A stretch of DNA of 64,000 nucleotides from Porticoccaceae bacterium. Its GTDB lineage: Bacteria > Pseudomonadota > Gammaproteobacteria > Pseudomonadales > Porticoccaceae. The notes beneath the pieces are model-generated. The model saw nothing but the letters and a program-made list of their open reading frames with translations. It was not told the DNA's origin and searched no databases. The translations under genes were made by a program, and so were the position numbers. Shown here piece by piece: positions 50,636 to 62,306 of the stretch (position 1 is the first letter of the stretch; each line of letters begins with the position of its first letter). Where the stretch lies: positions 62,001 to 126,000 of the forward strand of contig BPKH01000003.1 in the NCBI GenBank assembly GCA_026005035.1. The letters run 5' to 3'.

Positions 50636-52837
50636 ATGAGCCGACAGGATTTGGCGCGGGAACTGTCTCTCTACCGCCCGCGGGGCGAGCTGCGGGTGCA
50701 CCCGCTCTTGGCCGATTTCGTGGAAGGGGAGCTCCTGCCGGGGACGGAGATCGCGCCCGACCGGTTTTGGCGCGCACTCGGCGACCTGGTGGCGGAGTTC
50801 GGCCCCGAAAACCGGCGCCTGTTGCGCCGCCGCGACGAGCTCCAGGCGGCCATCGACCAGTGGCACCTGGGGCACCGCAACGAACCCTTTGACGCCGCCG
50901 CCTACCGCCGCTTTCTGGAGGAGATCGGCTACCTGGAGCCGGAGCCCGAGCCCTTCGCCATCGCCACCGAAGGGGTCGACCCGGAGGTGGCGCGCCTCGC
51001 CGGTCCGCAGCTGGTGGTGCCGGTGATGAACGCCCGCTTCGCGGTCAACGCCGCCAACGCCCGCTGGGGCAGTCTCTACGACGCCCTGTACGGCACCGAC
51101 GCGATCCCCAGCGACGGCGGCGCCGAAGCGGGCGAGGGCTACAACCCGGTGCGCGGTGCGCGGGTGATCGAGCGCGGGCGGGCCTTTCTCGATGCCCACT
51201 TCCCCCTCACCGGCGGCCGCTCCCACCGCGACGCCGTCGCCTGGCGGGTGGTCGACGGCCGCCTCGAGCTCGCCTTCGCCGACGGCGCGGCGGGCCTGGC
51301 CGATCCGGCCGCCTTCGCCGGCTTTCGCGGCGCAGCGGAGGCGCCCGAGGCGGTCCTCCTCGTCCACCACGGCCTGCACGTGGAGGTCCAGTTCGACCGC
51401 CGGCACCCGGTGGGGGCGAGCGACCGGGCCGGCATCCGCGACATCCTCCTCGAAGCCGCGCTCACCACCATCATGGACTGCGAGGACTCGGTGGCGGCGG
51501 TGGACGGGCCCGACAAGACGCTGGTCTACCGCAACTGGCTCGGCCTGATGTTGGGAACCCTGTCGGCCGAGGTGGAGAAGGGCGGGCGCACCTTCACCCG
51601 GGTGATGCATCCGGACCGGGAATACCTCGACCCCGCCGGGCGGCCCTTCGCCCTGCCCGGTCGCAGCCTCCTCTTCGTGCGCAACGTGGGGCTGCACATG
51701 ACCACCCCGGCGGTGCTCGACCGCACCGGGCGGGAGATCCCCGAGGGGATCCTCGACGGGCTGGTGACCGCTGCCGCGGGCCTGCACGATCTGCTTGGCC
51801 GGGGCCGGTTCCGCAACTCCCGCGAGGGGAGCATTTACCTGGTCAAGCCCAAGCTCCACGGCCCCGCCGAAGTGGCCTTCACCGACCGCTTGCTGGCGCG
51901 CATCGAGGAGTGCCTGGGCCTCGCCCGCAACACCTTGAAGCTCGGCATCATGGACGAGGAGCGGCGCACCTCCCTGAACCTCGCCGCTTGCATCCGCGCC
52001 GCCCGGGAGCGGGTGGTGTTCATCAACACCGGCTTTCTCGACCGCACCGGGGACGAGATCCACACCAGCATGGAGGCCGGCCCCTTCGCCCCCAAGGCCG
52101 AGCTCAAAAAGCGCCCCTGGATCGCCGCCTACGAAGCGCGCAACGTGGCGGTGGGGCTTGCCTGCGGCTTCGCGGGGCGGGCCCAGATCGGCAAGGGGAT
52201 GTGGCCCATGCCCGACCGGATGGCCGACATGCTCGCCACCAAGGGAGAGCATCCCCGAGCGGGAGCCACCACCGCCTGGGTGCCATCGCCCACCGCGGCC
52301 ACCCTCCACGCCCTCCACTACCACGAGGTGGACGTCGCGGCGGTGCAGGCGGAGCTCGCCCGGCGGGAACCGCCGCCGCGGGAGGCGCTCTTAGAAATCC
52401 CCCTGCTCGGCGAGCGGCCCGATCCCGACGCCGTCCAGCGGGAACTGGACAACAACGCCCAGGGGATCCTGGGCTACGTGGTGCGCTGGATCGACCAGGG
52501 GATCGGCTGCTCCAAGGTGCCCGACATCCACGAGGTGGGACTCATGGAGGACCGCGCCACCCTGCGCATCTCCAGCCAGCACATCGCCAACTGGCTCCAC
52601 CACGGCCTGTGCACCGTCGACCAGGTGCTCGAGACGCTGGAGCGGATGGCGGCGGTGGTGGACCGGCAAAACGCCGGCGATCCCGCCTATCGCCCCATGG
52701 CCGACGACCCGGAGGGAAGCTTCGCCTTCCGCGCCGCGCGGGATCTGGTGTTGCTCGGCCGCGAGCAGCCCAACGGCTACACCGAACCGCTGCTCTCCGC
52801 CTATCGGCGCAAGGCCAAGGCGGGCGCTCAGAGGTAG
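50636..52837 (+). CDS. glcB: Malate synthase G
   Basis: A 733-residue enzyme that joins glyoxylate and acetyl-CoA to give malate. It shows [20 protein letters not shown], the metal-binding [87 protein letters not shown] and [14 protein letters not shown], the G-type order. GAGGAG at about 50623-50628 stands ahead of ATG 50636. With AceA it gives two-carbon compounds a route into gluconeogenesis, where fbp also acts. Its last ten bases overlap the GNAT gene on the other strand. Confidence 0.96.
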   Translation: MSRQDLARELSLYRPRGELRVHPLLADFVEGELLPGTEIAPDRFWRALGDLVAEFGPENRRLLRRRDELQAAIDQWHLGHRNEPFDAAAYRRFLEEIGYLEPEPEPFAIATEGVDPEVARLAGPQLVVPVMNARFAVNAANARWGSLYDALYGTDAIPSDGGAEAGEGYNPVRGARVIERGRAFLDAHFPLTGGRSHRDAVAWRVVDGRLELAFADGAAGLADPAAFAGFRGAAEAPEAVLLVHHGLHVEVQFDRRHPVGASDRAGIRDILLEAALTTIMDCEDSVAAVDGPDKTLVYRNWLGLMLGTLSAEVEKGGRTFTRVMHPDREYLDPAGRPFALPGRSLLFVRNVGLHMTTPAVLDRTGREIPEGILDGLVTAAAGLHDLLGRGRFRNSREGSIYLVKPKLHGPAEVAFTDRLLARIEECLGLARNTLKLGIMDEERRTSLNLAACIRAARERVVFINTGFLDRTGDEIHTSMEAGPFAPKAELKKRPWIAAYEARNVAVGLACGFAGRAQIGKGMWPMPDRMADMLATKGEHPRAGATTAWVPSPTAATLHALHYHEVDVAAVQAELARREPPPREALLEIPLLGERPDPDAVQRELDNNAQGILGYVVRWIDQGIGCSKVPDIHEVGLMEDRATLRISSQHIANWLHHGLCTVDQVLETLERMAAVVDRQNAGDPAYRPMADDPEGSFAFRAARDLVLLGREQPNGYTEPLLSAYRRKAKAGAQR

Positions 52838-53784
52838 AGGCGGCGCAGCGCCGGATCCGGCTCGCCCCGCTCCCACAGGCGGGCGAAGGCCTCGGCCAGC
52901 AGGCGCGCCCGCCGCGGGGCGTCGGTCAGCAACAGGCCCTGGAAGCGCTCCGGATCCTCCAGCAGCCACAGGGCGCGTTCGTCGGCGACGGCGAATTCGG
53001 GCCGCTCGGGCTCCTCGTCGCGGGGCAGGCGCAGGATCTGGATGCGGCTCGGCCACCGCTGGGCGGCCTCCAGCAGACGGTGGTGGCCGCGGCCGAGGGC
53101 CTCGGTTTCCGCCACCAGGATTTCGACCCGCGCCGCCGGATGGCGCAGGGCCAGCGCCTCGGCGGCGGCGGCCAGGTCGGCGCTGTCGTAGAGGGGCGGG
53201 GCGAGGCGGTGGGAGAGGATGGTGAGGCGGCGCGAGGCCCCCTGGGCGAGCGCCACCAGGGCGGCGTGGCAGGCTTCCGCCCCCGCCAGGCGGCGCGGGG
53301 CGGCCGCCGCCCGCCGGCGCTCCGCGGCGGTGCGCTGCTGGTGGGCGCCGAGGTCCAGGGCCATCGCCTGGTGAGGGACACCATCCTCGGGGAAGGGCTC
53401 CCCCCGCGGCTCGAAGCCGAAGCGCCGGTAGAAGTCCACCGCGGGCAGCTGGGCGTGGAGGACGAGCCGCGTGAGGCCCGCTCCCTTGGCGGCGGCGATG
53501 GCGGCGCGCAAGAGGGCCGAGCCGACGCCCTGGCGGCGGTACTGGGGCAGGACGGCGAGCCTGCCCACCCGCTCGCCGACCAGCCGCACCGTGCCCGCCG
53601 GCCGGCCGTCCACCCAGGCCAGCCAGTGGCGCGCCTGCGGGTCGGCGGCGTCGAACTCGCCGGCCGCCGCGAAACCCTGCTCGGCCACGAACACCGCCTC
53701 GCGGATCGCCCGCAGGGCGGGTTGCTCCGCGCCCCAGGCGACCTCTTCGACGCGGATCGGCGCGAACTCGACTTCCCGGCCCAT
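52828..53784 (-). CDS. GNAT acetyltransferase fused to a C-terminal DUF7931-like domain
   Basis: A 318-residue two-part protein. The first 150 residues are a GNAT domain: [20 protein letters not shown] (start as in ElaA/YjcF-type), [20 protein letters not shown] (acetyl-CoA pyrophosphate loop RRQGVG), [20 protein letters not shown]. The second half ([58 protein letters not shown]) matches a domain found C-terminal to GNATs in Gammaproteobacteria, resembling a degenerate phospholipase D/helicase-like fold. The substrate is unknown. This is not the diaminobutyrate acetyltransferase EctA, which is shorter and of different motif. Confidence 0.75.
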   Translation of the reverse strand: MGREVEFAPIRVEEVAWGAEQPALRAIREAVFVAEQGFAAAGEFDAADPQARHWLAWVDGRPAGTVRLVGERVGRLAVLPQYRRQGVGSALLRAAIAAAKGAGLTRLVLHAQLPAVDFYRRFGFEPRGEPFPEDGVPHQAMALDLGAHQQRTAAERRRAAAAPRRLAGAEACHAALVALAQGASRRLTILSHRLAPPLYDSADLAAAAEALALRHPAARVEILVAETEALGRGHHRLLEAAQRWPSRIQILRLPRDEEPERPEFAVADERALWLLEDPERFQGLLLTDAPRRARLLAEAFARLWERGEPDPALRRLYL

Positions 53785-53855
53785 GGCCTGACCCCGCGCG
53801 GACGACTCGGTCCGTTATACCATGGCGGTCTCGGAAAGCGCGATCGGAGGCCGTC

Positions 53856-55611
53856 GTGATTCCTGTGCGACCGTTCGCCCGCTGGGCCCTATGGCTCGCC
53901 TTGCTGCCCGGCCTGGCGACGGCGCTGGAGCCCATTTTGTCCGCCGCTGACCGCTTCCATCCCACGGTGGGGCGGGGCGGCATGGTGGTGGCCCAGGAGG
54001 CCCTCGCCGCCCGCGCCGGGGCGGAGATCCTCGCCGCCGGCGGCAACGCCGTGGACGCCGCCGTGGCCACCGGCTTCGCCCTGGCGGTGACCTTTCCCCA
54101 GGCGGGCAACCTCGGCGGCGGTGGCTTCATGGTGCTGCGCCTCGCCGACGGGCGCGCCGTCGCCCTCGACTACCGGGAAACCGCGCCGGCGGCGGCCCAC
54201 CGCGACCTGTTCCGCGATGCCGAGGGGCGCGTCGACCCCGCCCTGTCGCGGGACAGCGCCCTGGCGGTGGCGGTGCCGGGCACCGTCGCCGGCCTGATCC
54301 ACGCCCAGAGGCGCTACGGCCGCCTGCCCCTGGCGCGGGTCATGGCGCCGGCCATCGCCCTCGCCCGGGACGGCTTTCTGGTCTCCGAACAGCTCGCCTG
54401 GTCCCTGAGTCGGGCCGCCGAGCGGCTGGCGCGCCACCCGGCGAGCCGCCGCTACTTCCTGGGGCCGCGAGGAGAGCCCCCCCCGCCCGGGGACCCTCTG
54501 GCGCCAGCCGGACCTGGCGGCCACCCTGGAGCGGATCGCCAAGAGCGGCGGGCGGGACTTCTACCAGGGCCGCACCGCCCGGTTGATCGCCGCGGAAATG
54601 GCCCGCGCCGGGGGCATCCTCACCGCCGCCGACCTGGCCGCCTACCGGGTGCGGGAGCGGCCGGTGCTGGAGGGGGAGTACCGCGGCTACCGGATCCTGA
54701 CCATGCCGCCGCCCTCCTCGGGCGGGGTACACCTCCTGCAGATGCTCAACATCCTTGCCGGCTGGGACCTGCGCGCCCTCGGCCACAACGGCGCCGACCA
54801 CCTTCACCGTCTGGCCGAGGCGATGCGCCGCGCCTACGCCGACCGCAGCCGCTATCTGGGCGACCCCGATTTCGTCGCCGTGCCGGTGGCGCGCCTGTTG
54901 GACCCCGCCTACGCGGCGCGGCTGCGCGCGGGCATCGACCTCACCCGGGCCACCCCCTCGAGCAGCGTCGCGCCGGGGCTCGAGCCTGCGCCGGAGAGCC
55001 CCGACACCACCCACTTCGCCGTCTGGGACGAGGCGGGCAACGTGGTCTCCAACACCTACACCCTCAACTTTTCCTACGGCAGCGGGATCAGCGTGGCGGG
55101 GGCGGGCTTTTTGCTCAACAACGAAATGGACGACTTCGCCGCCGCCCCCGGGGTGCCCAACGCCTACGGACTGGTGGGCGGCGAGGCCAACGCCGTGGCC
55201 GGCGGCAAGCGCCCCCTTTCCTCCATGACCCCGGTCATCCTGCTGCGCGACGGCGAACCCATCCTCGCCACCGGCAGCCCGGGGGGCAGCCGAATCATCA
55301 CCACCGTGCTGCAGCTGATCTCCAACGTGGTGGACTTCGGAATGAACCTGGCGGAGGCCACCGCTGCGCCGCGCATCCACCACCAGTGGCTGCCCGACGT
55401 GCTGGAGGTGGAGGAGGGGATCAGCCCCGACACCGTGGCGCGCCTTGCGGCCATGGGGCATCGGGTGGAAACGGCCGCCACCACCCTCGGCAAGGTTCAG
55501 TCGATCGCCCGCGAGGGGGAGCGCTTTCTGGGGGTGAGCGATTACCGCTGGCCGGGCGGCGCGGCCCTTTCCCCTTCCCACCTGGAAGCGGGCTGCCCGG
55601 CGGCGCCCTGA
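53856..55611 (+). CDS. ggt: Gamma-glutamyltransferase, frame broken by one base
   Basis: A periplasmic Ntn-hydrolase that transfers or hydrolyses the gamma-glutamyl group of glutathione and related peptides. Signal peptide PFARWALWLALLPGLATA; large subunit AAGGNAVDAAVATGFALAVT, FPQAGNLGGGGFMVLRLADG; then the frame breaks at a C8 run (54477-54484). Removing one C joins FLGPRGEPPRPGTLWRQPDL to the remainder. The self-cleavage site is TTHFAVWDEAGNVVSNTYTL (catalytic Thr in DTTHF), with KRPLSSMTPVILL for binding. About 584 residues, the usual length. GTG 53856 has no clear SD. Its stop is one base from that of fbp, which comes from the other side. Confidence 0.93.
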
Positions 55612-55612
55612 G

Positions 55613-56614
55613 TCAGCCCTCGGCGAGGAACCGCTCGAGCCGCTCCACGGTGCGCCGCGAGCCCACGTAGAAGGGGGTGCGCTGGTGGAGCTTGCCGGGC
55701 TCGATGTCCAGAATCCGCTGGCCGGGCCCGGCCACGGCCCGCCCGCCCGCCTGCTCGGCCAGGAAGGCGATGGGGTTGCACTCGTAGAGGAGGCGCAGTT
55801 TCCCCTCGGGGTGGGTCTTGGTGGGGGGGTAGAGGTAGATGCCGCCCTTGATCAGGTTGCGGTGGAAATCGGATACCAGCGAGCCGATGTAGCGGGCCGA
55901 ATAGGGCCGGCCGCTCGCCTCGTCCTCCTCCCGGCACCAATCGAGAAACCGGTTCACCCCCGGGGGGAAGCGGCGCGCGTAGCCCTCGTTGACCGAATAG
56001 ATCGCCCCCTCTTCGGGCATGCGCATGTCCGGATGGGAGAGGAAGAACATGCCCAGGGTGGGGTCGTAGGTGAAGCCGTTGACCCCCTGGCCGGTGGTGT
56101 AGACGAGCATGGTGGACGAGCCGTAGATGACGTAGCCGGCCGCCACCTGCTCCCGCCCCGGCTGGAGGAAGTCCTCCGGCGTCACCGGGGAACCCGGCGG
56201 CGAGCGGCGCCGGTAGACGGAAAAGATGCTGCCCACCGAGACGTTGACGTCGATGTTGGAGGAGCCGTCCAGGGGATCGAGAAGCACCACGTAGTGGGCG
56301 TCGCGGTTTTCGTCCAGGGTGATATGGCTGTCTTCCTCCTCCGAGGCGATCCCGCAGGTGACCCCGCGGGCGGCGAGCGCCTGGATGAACTTGCGGTTGG
56401 CGATGACGTCGAGCTTCTGCTGGACCTCGCCCTGGACGTTGACGCCGTCCGCGGCGCCCAGCACGTCGCCCAGCCCAGCGCGGTTGATCTCCCGGTGGAG
56501 CACCTTGGCGGCGACGCGGATCGAGGAAAAGAGCGAGGTGAGCGCCCCGGTGGCCTCCGGATGGGCGGCCTGGTTCTTGACGATGAACTCTCCGAGGGTG
56601 ATGGCGGTTTCCAT
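55613..56614 (-). CDS. fbp: Fructose-1,6-bisphosphatase class 1
   Basis: A 333-residue enzyme that removes the 1-phosphate of fructose-1,6-bisphosphate in gluconeogenesis (and the Calvin cycle in autotrophs). Motifs: [56 protein letters not shown] with the metal-binding DPLDGSSN, and [38 protein letters not shown] 56614. Its neighbour ggt is unrelated. Together with AceA and GlcB it serves growth on C2 compounds; no Rubisco gene is in the window. Confidence 0.96.
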   Translation of the reverse strand: METAITLGEFIVKNQAAHPEATGALTSLFSSIRVAAKVLHREINRAGLGDVLGAADGVNVQGEVQQKLDVIANRKFIQALAARGVTCGIASEEEDSHITLDENRDAHYVVLLDPLDGSSNIDVNVSVGSIFSVYRRRSPPGSPVTPEDFLQPGREQVAAGYVIYGSSTMLVYTTGQGVNGFTYDPTLGMFFLSHPDMRMPEEGAIYSVNEGYARRFPPGVNRFLDWCREEDEASGRPYSARYIGSLVSDFHRNLIKGGIYLYPPTKTHPEGKLRLLYECNPIAFLAEQAGGRAVAGPGQRILDIEPGKLHQRTPFYVGSRRTVERLERFLAEG

Positions 56615-56816
56615 CGGGCAGTCCTCGCGGGCAAGGCTCCTCGCGGCGCCGGCCATTTTCCCACGGCGGCGCGCTCGGCTCAATTTCCGCACCGCTCGTC
56701 GGCCGCCCGCCCGCACCCCCCCGCCGCACCGCCGGAATTTTGCTAGAATCGGCCACCTGCCAATCCAGCCCCCGGACTCCAAGGGCACCTCCCAATCCCC
56801 CGCCGGCGATCCCACC

Positions 56817-58508
56817 ATGAAGCGACGCCCGAGGCCCATCACCATCGAACAGCACGCCTGGCAGCGGGGCATCGAATATCGCGCCGAGGCCAATCTGGAG
56901 AGCCTGCGCCGCATCTTCACCATCCCGGAATCCAACGGCGCCACCCTGGCCAAGATCGACGCCGACATCTCGAGCAATCTCGACGGCTTCCTCCACGAGC
57001 ACATCGTCGCCGTGGAAAAGGACCTGGCGGAGATCGAGCGCGCCTTTTCGAGCCCCGACATCCCGGACGATCCCTTCTACGTCTCGGCCTACACCGACTT
57101 CATCCTCAAGCACCTGGTGGCGCAGAGCGTGCGCACCTCGGCGCCGGGATTTGTGGGCCACATGACCTCGGCGCTGCCCTATTTCATGCTTCCCCTCTCC
57201 AAGATTGTCACCGCCCTCAACCAGAACCTGGTGAAGGTGGAGACCTCCAAGGCCTTCACCCCCCTGGAGCGGCAGGTGCTGGGGATGGTCCACAAGCTGA
57301 TCTACGGCGGCGACGGCGACTTTTACGCCGAGACGCTGCACGATCCGCGGCGCGCCCTCGGGGCGTTCTGTTCGGGGGGCACCGTGGCCAACATCACCGC
57401 CCTGTGGGTGGCCCGCAACGAGTACCTGGGCGCCGAGGCGGTGGCCCGAAAGGGGCTCGGTGGGGCGCTGGCCGAGCGGGGGCTCAAGGGGCTCGTGGTG
57501 CTCGGCTCCAAGCGGAGCCACTACTCCCTGAGTAAGGCCGCCGACCTGCTGGGCCTCGGCCGCGACCAGATGGTCCAGGTGGAGACCGACGAGCGCTACC
57601 GGGTGATTCCGGAAAAGCTCTTGGCGCGGGCCCTGGAGCTTCGCGACGCGGGTTACGGGATCCTCGCCGTGGTCGGGCTCGCCGGGGCCACCGAGACGGG
57701 CAGTGTGGACCCCCTGGACGAGCTCGCCGACGTGGCGGCGGAACTCGGCTGCCACTACCACGTGGACGCCGCCTGGGGCGGGGCGACCCTCTTTTCCCGC
57801 ACCCACGGGCCGCGGCTCAAGGGGATCGAGCGCGCCGACTCGGTGACCATCGACGCCCACAAGCAGTTCTACGTGCCCATGGGGGTGGGGATGGTGCTGT
57901 TCCGCGACCCCCAGCGGGTGGCGGCCATCGAACACCACGCCGAGTACATCATCCGCAAGGGCTCCAAGGACCTGGGCAGCCACACCCTGGAGGGCTCGCG
58001 GCCGGGGATGGCGCTGCTCGTCCACGCCGGCCTCCACATCATCGGCCGCAAGGGCTACGAGTTGCTCATCGACCTCGGGGTCGAGCGGGCGCGCAACTTC
58101 GCCCGGGCCATCGAGGCACACCCCGATTTCGAGCTCATCGTCGAGCCCGAACTGAACATCCTCGGCTACCGCTACGTGCCGGCGGAGCTGCAGCGCCGCC
58201 TCAGGGCGGCTTCCCCCGAGGAGCGCCAGGCCATCAACCGCGACCTGGACCGGGTCACCAAGCTGCTGCAGAAGGCCCAGCGGGCGGCGGGGCAGAGCTT
58301 CGTCTCCCGCACCCGGGTAGAGGCCTACCAGCACGGCGGCGACGTGATCACCATCTTCCGGGTGGTGCTCGCAAACCCCCTCACCACCGACCAGACGCTG
58401 CTCGACATGCTCGACGAGCAGCTCGCCATCGCCGCCCGCCACGCCGAAATCCAGGCGATCCTGGCGCGGCTTTTGCCCTCCCGGGCGGCCTGCGCCGCCG
58501 GGGTCTAG
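56817..58508 (+). CDS. panP: PLP-dependent aspartate 1-decarboxylase PanP
   Basis: A 563-residue group II PLP decarboxylase. It shows [80 protein letters not shown] and the Schiff-base lysine in [20 protein letters not shown]. The length and wording match the family annotated as putative PLP-dependent aspartate 1-decarboxylase (Vibrio PanP), which makes beta-alanine for coenzyme A. It stands in for the pyruvoyl enzyme PanD, absent in many Gammaproteobacteria. Closely related proteins decarboxylate glutamate, so the assignment is very likely but not fully certain. It converges with cofGH; stops are four bases apart. Confidence 0.88.
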   Translation: MKRRPRPITIEQHAWQRGIEYRAEANLESLRRIFTIPESNGATLAKIDADISSNLDGFLHEHIVAVEKDLAEIERAFSSPDIPDDPFYVSAYTDFILKHLVAQSVRTSAPGFVGHMTSALPYFMLPLSKIVTALNQNLVKVETSKAFTPLERQVLGMVHKLIYGGDGDFYAETLHDPRRALGAFCSGGTVANITALWVARNEYLGAEAVARKGLGGALAERGLKGLVVLGSKRSHYSLSKAADLLGLGRDQMVQVETDERYRVIPEKLLARALELRDAGYGILAVVGLAGATETGSVDPLDELADVAAELGCHYHVDAAWGGATLFSRTHGPRLKGIERADSVTIDAHKQFYVPMGVGMVLFRDPQRVAAIEHHAEYIIRKGSKDLGSHTLEGSRPGMALLVHAGLHIIGRKGYELLIDLGVERARNFARAIEAHPDFELIVEPELNILGYRYVPAELQRRLRAASPEERQAINRDLDRVTKLLQKAQRAAGQSFVSRTRVEAYQHGGDVITIFRVVLANPLTTDQTLLDMLDEQLAIAARHAEIQAILARLLPSRAACAAGV

Positions 58509-58512
58509 GCCC

Positions 58513-60832
58513 TCAACCCAGCTCTACCGCCGCCAGGCGCGCCTCACCCACCCGCCGGTAGAGGGTGGTGCGCTGGATCAGGGGGCGGCCGCTCCGCGCG
58601 GCCAGTTCCGCCCGCTGGGCGGCGGCCAGTTCCTGGCCGTGGCGGGCGCCGGCAGCCCGGCTGATGGACTCGTTCATCAGGGTGCCGCCCACGTCGTTGG
58701 CGCCGCAGGCGAGGGCAGCCACCACGCCGTCGAGCCCCAGTTTGACCCAGCTGGCTTGGATGTTGACCACCAGGGGGTGGAGGGCGAGCCGCGCCACCGC
58801 GTGGACCTGCAGGCATTCCCGGAAGGTGGGGCCGGGGCGGGTGCGGCCGCGCTTGTAGAGGGGGGCTTCCGCGGCCACGAAGGGCAGGGGCACGAATTCG
58901 GTCAGGCCTCCCGTCTCCGCCTGCAGGCGGCGAAGGAGCAGCAGGTGGCGCGCCCAGTGGCGCGGCGCGTCCACGTGGCCGAACATCAGGGTGCTGGTGG
59001 TGGGCAGGCCCAGGCGGTGGGCGGTGGCCACCACTTCGAGCCACTGGGCGGTGGTGAGCTTGTCGGGGCAGATCACCGCCCGCACCTCGTCGTCCAGCAC
59101 CTCGGCGGCGGTGCCGGGCAGGGTGTTGAGCCCCGCGGCTTTCAGTTCGGCGAGGAATTCGGCCACCGAGATGCCAAGGGTTTCTGCCCCGTGGAACACT
59201 TCGAGGGGCGAGAAGGCGTGGATGTGGAGCTCGGGGCAGGCCTCGCGGACGGCCCGGCAGATGGCGAGATAGGTCTCGCCGGTGTAGGCCGGGTGGATCC
59301 CGCCCTGCAGGCAGACCTCGGTGGCGCCCCGCGCTTGCGCCTCCCGGGCGCGGTGGACGATCTCCGCGAGGGGCAGGTCGTAGGGGGCGTCGCGCAACCC
59401 CTCGGCCACCTTCCCCTTGGAGAAGGCGCAGAAGCCGCAGCGGTAGTTGCAGACGTTGGTGTAGTTGATGTTCCGGTTGGCCACCCAGGTGACTGCCTCG
59501 CCCACGGTCTCGCGGCGCAACTCGTCGGCGGCGCGGGCGATGGCGGCGAGCCGCCGGTCGCGGCAGGAGAGGAGCTCGGCGAGCTCCGCCTCGGTGAAGT
59601 CGCCCCGCCGTGCCCGGGCCAACAGTTCCCGCTCCAGGGAGTCGAGCACCGCCGGCGGGCCGGCGCGCAGCAGGGCGAGCTCGGCGGCGGGCGGCGGCGT
59701 GGCCGCCCCGGCCCGCCAGTCGTCTTCCCGGGGCAGGCCCACGGCGTCGGTGAGCTCGCGCAGCTGGGGGTGGAAGCGCGCGTCGATCCACTGCTCCATG
59801 GCCAGGACGTACGCCGGCCCCACCGCCAGCCGGCGGCGCAACACCTTGCCGGCGGCTTCCGTCTCCCGGGCGAGGCGCTCCAGGTGGGGCCAGGGCGCCT
59901 CGGGGTTGACGTGGTCGGGGGTGACCGGGGAGATCCCGCCCCAGTCGTCGACGCCGGCCTCGATGAGGCGCCCCAGGGCCTCGGGGCGAAGGTTGGGCGG
60001 CGCCTGGATGGACATCTCGGGTCCCAAGAGCAGACGGGCGGCGGCGATGGTCCACAGCTGCTCTTCCAGGGAGGGCTCCGGGTGGTGCGCCATCCGGGTG
60101 CCCGGTTTGGCGCGGAAGTTCTGGACGATCACTTCCTGGATGTGGCCGTAGCGGGCGTGCAGCTCGCGGATGGCGAGCAGGGTTTCCAGCCGCTCCCGGC
60201 GGGTTTCTCCGATCCCCACCAAAAGCCCGGTGGTGAAGGGGATGTGCAGCCGCCCGGCGGCCTCGAGGGTGGCGAGCCGGCGCGCCGGCACCTTGTCCGG
60301 TGAGCCGTAGTGGGGGCCGCCCTTCGCCGATAGGCGCTCCGCCGTGGTCTCGAGCATGATCCCCATGGACACCGAGACCTCGCGCAGCATGGCGAGCTCC
60401 TCGGGGGACATCAGGCCCGGGTTGAGGTGGGGCAAGAGCCCCGTCTCCCGCCAGACGAGGTCGGCCATCTCCCGCAGGTAGGCGAGGGTGCTCGGTTGGC
60501 CCAGCGCGGCGAGGGCCTCGCGGGCGGCGCGGTAGCGCGCCTCGGGGCGATCCCCCAGGGTGAACAGCGCCTCCAGGCAGCCCGCCCGGCGGCCCTCGCG
60601 GGCGATGGCCAGGACCTCCTCGGGGCTCAGGTAGGGGGCGGGCAGCCGGCGCGGCGTGGCGGCGAAGGTGCAGTAGTGGCACACGTCCCGGCACAGGCGC
60701 GTCAAGGGGATGAACACCTTGGGAGAATAGGTGACCCGTTGGTCGCGCCCCTCCCAGGTGAGGCGCGAGGCTTCCCGGAGAAGCTCCTCCAGCGGGAGTT
60801 TCCAAAAGGCGGCGGATTTCGGTCTCGCTCAT
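58513..60832 (-). CDS. cofGH: FO synthase, fused CofG-CofH (FbiC-like), frame broken by one base
   Basis: A fused radical-SAM enzyme that builds the deazaflavin FO, the chromophore of coenzyme F420, from tyrosine and 5-amino-6-ribitylaminouracil. CofG half: KVFIPLTRLCRDVCHYCTFA with CxxxCxxC; CofH half starts near residue 400 with NINYTNVCNYRCGFCAFSKG, a second CxxxCxxC. C-terminal VNIQASWVKLGLDG is typical. The ATG at 60832 (MSETEIRRL) overlaps the cofC stop by ATGA, but the frame changes at an A4 run (60804-60807); dropping one base gives RRLWKLPLEELLREASRLTW, total about 772 residues. cofC and the F420 reductase lie upstream on the same strand. Confidence 0.92.
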
Positions 60833-61458
60833 GGGCGGGCGGTCCACTCGGGGCCAAGGGCGGTGCGCCAGGGGTGAGGGTGCAAGGCGATCAGCTCCGC
60901 CAGATCCTGCACCCGGTCGAGGTCGAAGGCAAGGCCCGGCCGTCGCAGGAGCCGCACCCCTCGCCCCTGGCGGGCGGCCTCGGCGCGGTGCAGCCAGAGG
61001 CTGCCGGGGCCGAAGCACGGCCGCATCGACACGCCGGCGGGCAGCGCCAGGGCGTTGGTGCCCTCGCCCCGCCGGTCGGGGGCGAGCACCACCGCTCCGG
61101 CGGCGACCCCCGCGGCCAGGGCCGCGAGGTCGGCGGGAGCGAGGAGGGGCAGGTCGCCGGCCACCACCGCCAGGGGAAGGGGGGAGTCTGGGACCAGTCG
61201 CCCCAGAGCCCGGGCGAGGGCGTCGTTGAGATCGCGCCCCCGGTCGGGCAGCCAGCGCACCCCGCCGGGCAACGGCGGGCGGGTGGGGGAGAGCACCCAG
61301 ATCTCGGCCACCGCCGGGCAGCGCCGGGCGGCGTCCAGGACGCCCGCGAGGAGCGCTTCCACCAAGCGGCGCCGCGGCTCGTCGCCGAGGTGGGCGGCGA
61401 GTCTGCTCTTGGCCTCGCCGAGGGCCTTGCGGGGGATGAGCAGCCGCAGCGAGCTCAC
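60829..61458 (-). CDS. cofC: 2-phospho-L-lactate guanylyltransferase (CofC/FbiD)
   Basis: A 209-residue nucleotidyltransferase for F420: it activates 2-phospholactate (or phosphoenolpyruvate) with GTP for joining to FO. Seen: LRLLIPRKALGEAKSRLAAH (nucleotide-binding N-terminus), LPLAVVAGDLPLLAPADLAA (GDLPLL), VLAPDRRGEGTNALALP (GTNAL), MRPCFGPGSLWLHRAEAARQ (FGPGS). GTG 61458 is the start. It overlaps the next gene cofGH by four bases, so the pair is co-translated. The further enzymes CofD and CofE are not in the window. Confidence 0.93.
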   Translation of the reverse strand: MSSLRLLIPRKALGEAKSRLAAHLGDEPRRRLVEALLAGVLDAARRCPAVAEIWVLSPTRPPLPGGVRWLPDRGRDLNDALARALGRLVPDSPLPLAVVAGDLPLLAPADLAALAAGVAAGAVVLAPDRRGEGTNALALPAGVSMRPCFGPGSLWLHRAEAARQGRGVRLLRRPGLAFDLDRVQDLAELIALHPHPWRTALGPEWTARP

Positions 61459-61467
61459 CGCCGGCGG

Positions 61468-62136
61468 TCAGGAGTCGGGCACGCCGGTGATGCGGATGCC
61501 GGCGTGGCACTTGAACTGGCGGTTGATGGCGATGAGCACTGGGGTGAGCGCCTCGGCGGCCACCGCGTTGGCCAGGGGACCGGCGTGGAAACCGCGCAGT
61601 CCCGCGTCGCGGACCAGTGTTAACACCTGTTCCCGGGCCTCCCGGTCGTCGCCGGTCACCAGCACGTCGCAGTCGATGGGCCCATCGCTGGCCAGCAGGT
61701 CGGCGGCGACGTTCTGAAAGGCCGACACCACCCGCACCTCGGGGCCCAAAAAGTGCTGGGCGCGCAGCGCCGCCGAGCCCTCTTCCGGCAGGTGGACCAC
61801 CGCCACCTTGGGCGGCTTCAGGGGCACGGTGACGTCCACCAGGATCTTGCCCCGCAGGGCTTCCCGCACCCCTTCCAGGGTGGCGAGCTGGTGGGCGTAG
61901 GGCACGGTGAGCACGGCGATTTCGGCCGCCGCCGCGGCGGTTGCGTTGTCGAGCCCCTGGGGTGGCGGGCAGGTGGCGGGCAGGCGCGCGCGCAGCGCCT
62001 CGACCGCCTCTTGCGCCTTTTCCCGCCGGCGGGAACCGATCAACACCCGGTGGCCGGCGACCGCCCAGCGGCGGGCGAGACCACTTCCCAGGGCGCCGGT
62101 GCCGCCGAGGATGGCGATGGTGCGCGATTCGGGCAC
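61468..62136 (-). CDS. npdG: F420-dependent NADP oxidoreductase (NpdG/Fno)
   Basis: A 222-residue enzyme that passes hydride between reduced F420 and NADP. The N-terminus IAILGGTGALGSGLARRWAV is the Rossmann loop and LIGSRRREKAQEAVEAL the NADP-phosphate pocket; then EIAVLTVPYAHQLATLEGVR, VVSAFQNVAADLLASDGPID and LTPVLIAINRQFKCHAGIRI, ending TGVPDS. These are diagnostic of this family in F420-making organisms. GTG 62136 with AAGGAG before is used. It is divergent from the TonB-dependent receptor. Presence with cofC and cofGH shows the cell makes and uses F420. Confidence 0.92.
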   Translation of the reverse strand: MPESRTIAILGGTGALGSGLARRWAVAGHRVLIGSRRREKAQEAVEALRARLPATCPPPQGLDNATAAAAAEIAVLTVPYAHQLATLEGVREALRGKILVDVTVPLKPPKVAVVHLPEEGSAALRAQHFLGPEVRVVSAFQNVAADLLASDGPIDCDVLVTGDDREAREQVLTLVRDAGLRGFHAGPLANAVAAEALTPVLIAINRQFKCHAGIRITGVPDS

Positions 62137-62306
62137 GGAGTTCTCCTTCTGGCTACGCCCGGAGGGCGGGGAGGGGGATGATCCCACCGCAGCCACCGCC
62201 TCGGCAAGTCGCGGACGGCGGTGGGAAAGGGGGGCGTAGGAGTCGCGGTGGGGACGACAGCCGCTAGAATGGCGCTCCACAACCGCGGGAAAAACCGGAG
62301 GGGATC

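Noticed and set aside
52828-53784. Candidate for the missing ectA
   Set aside because: It is a 318-residue ElaA/YjcF-type GNAT with an extra C-terminal domain, unlike the roughly 180-residue EctA, and it is far from the ect operon.
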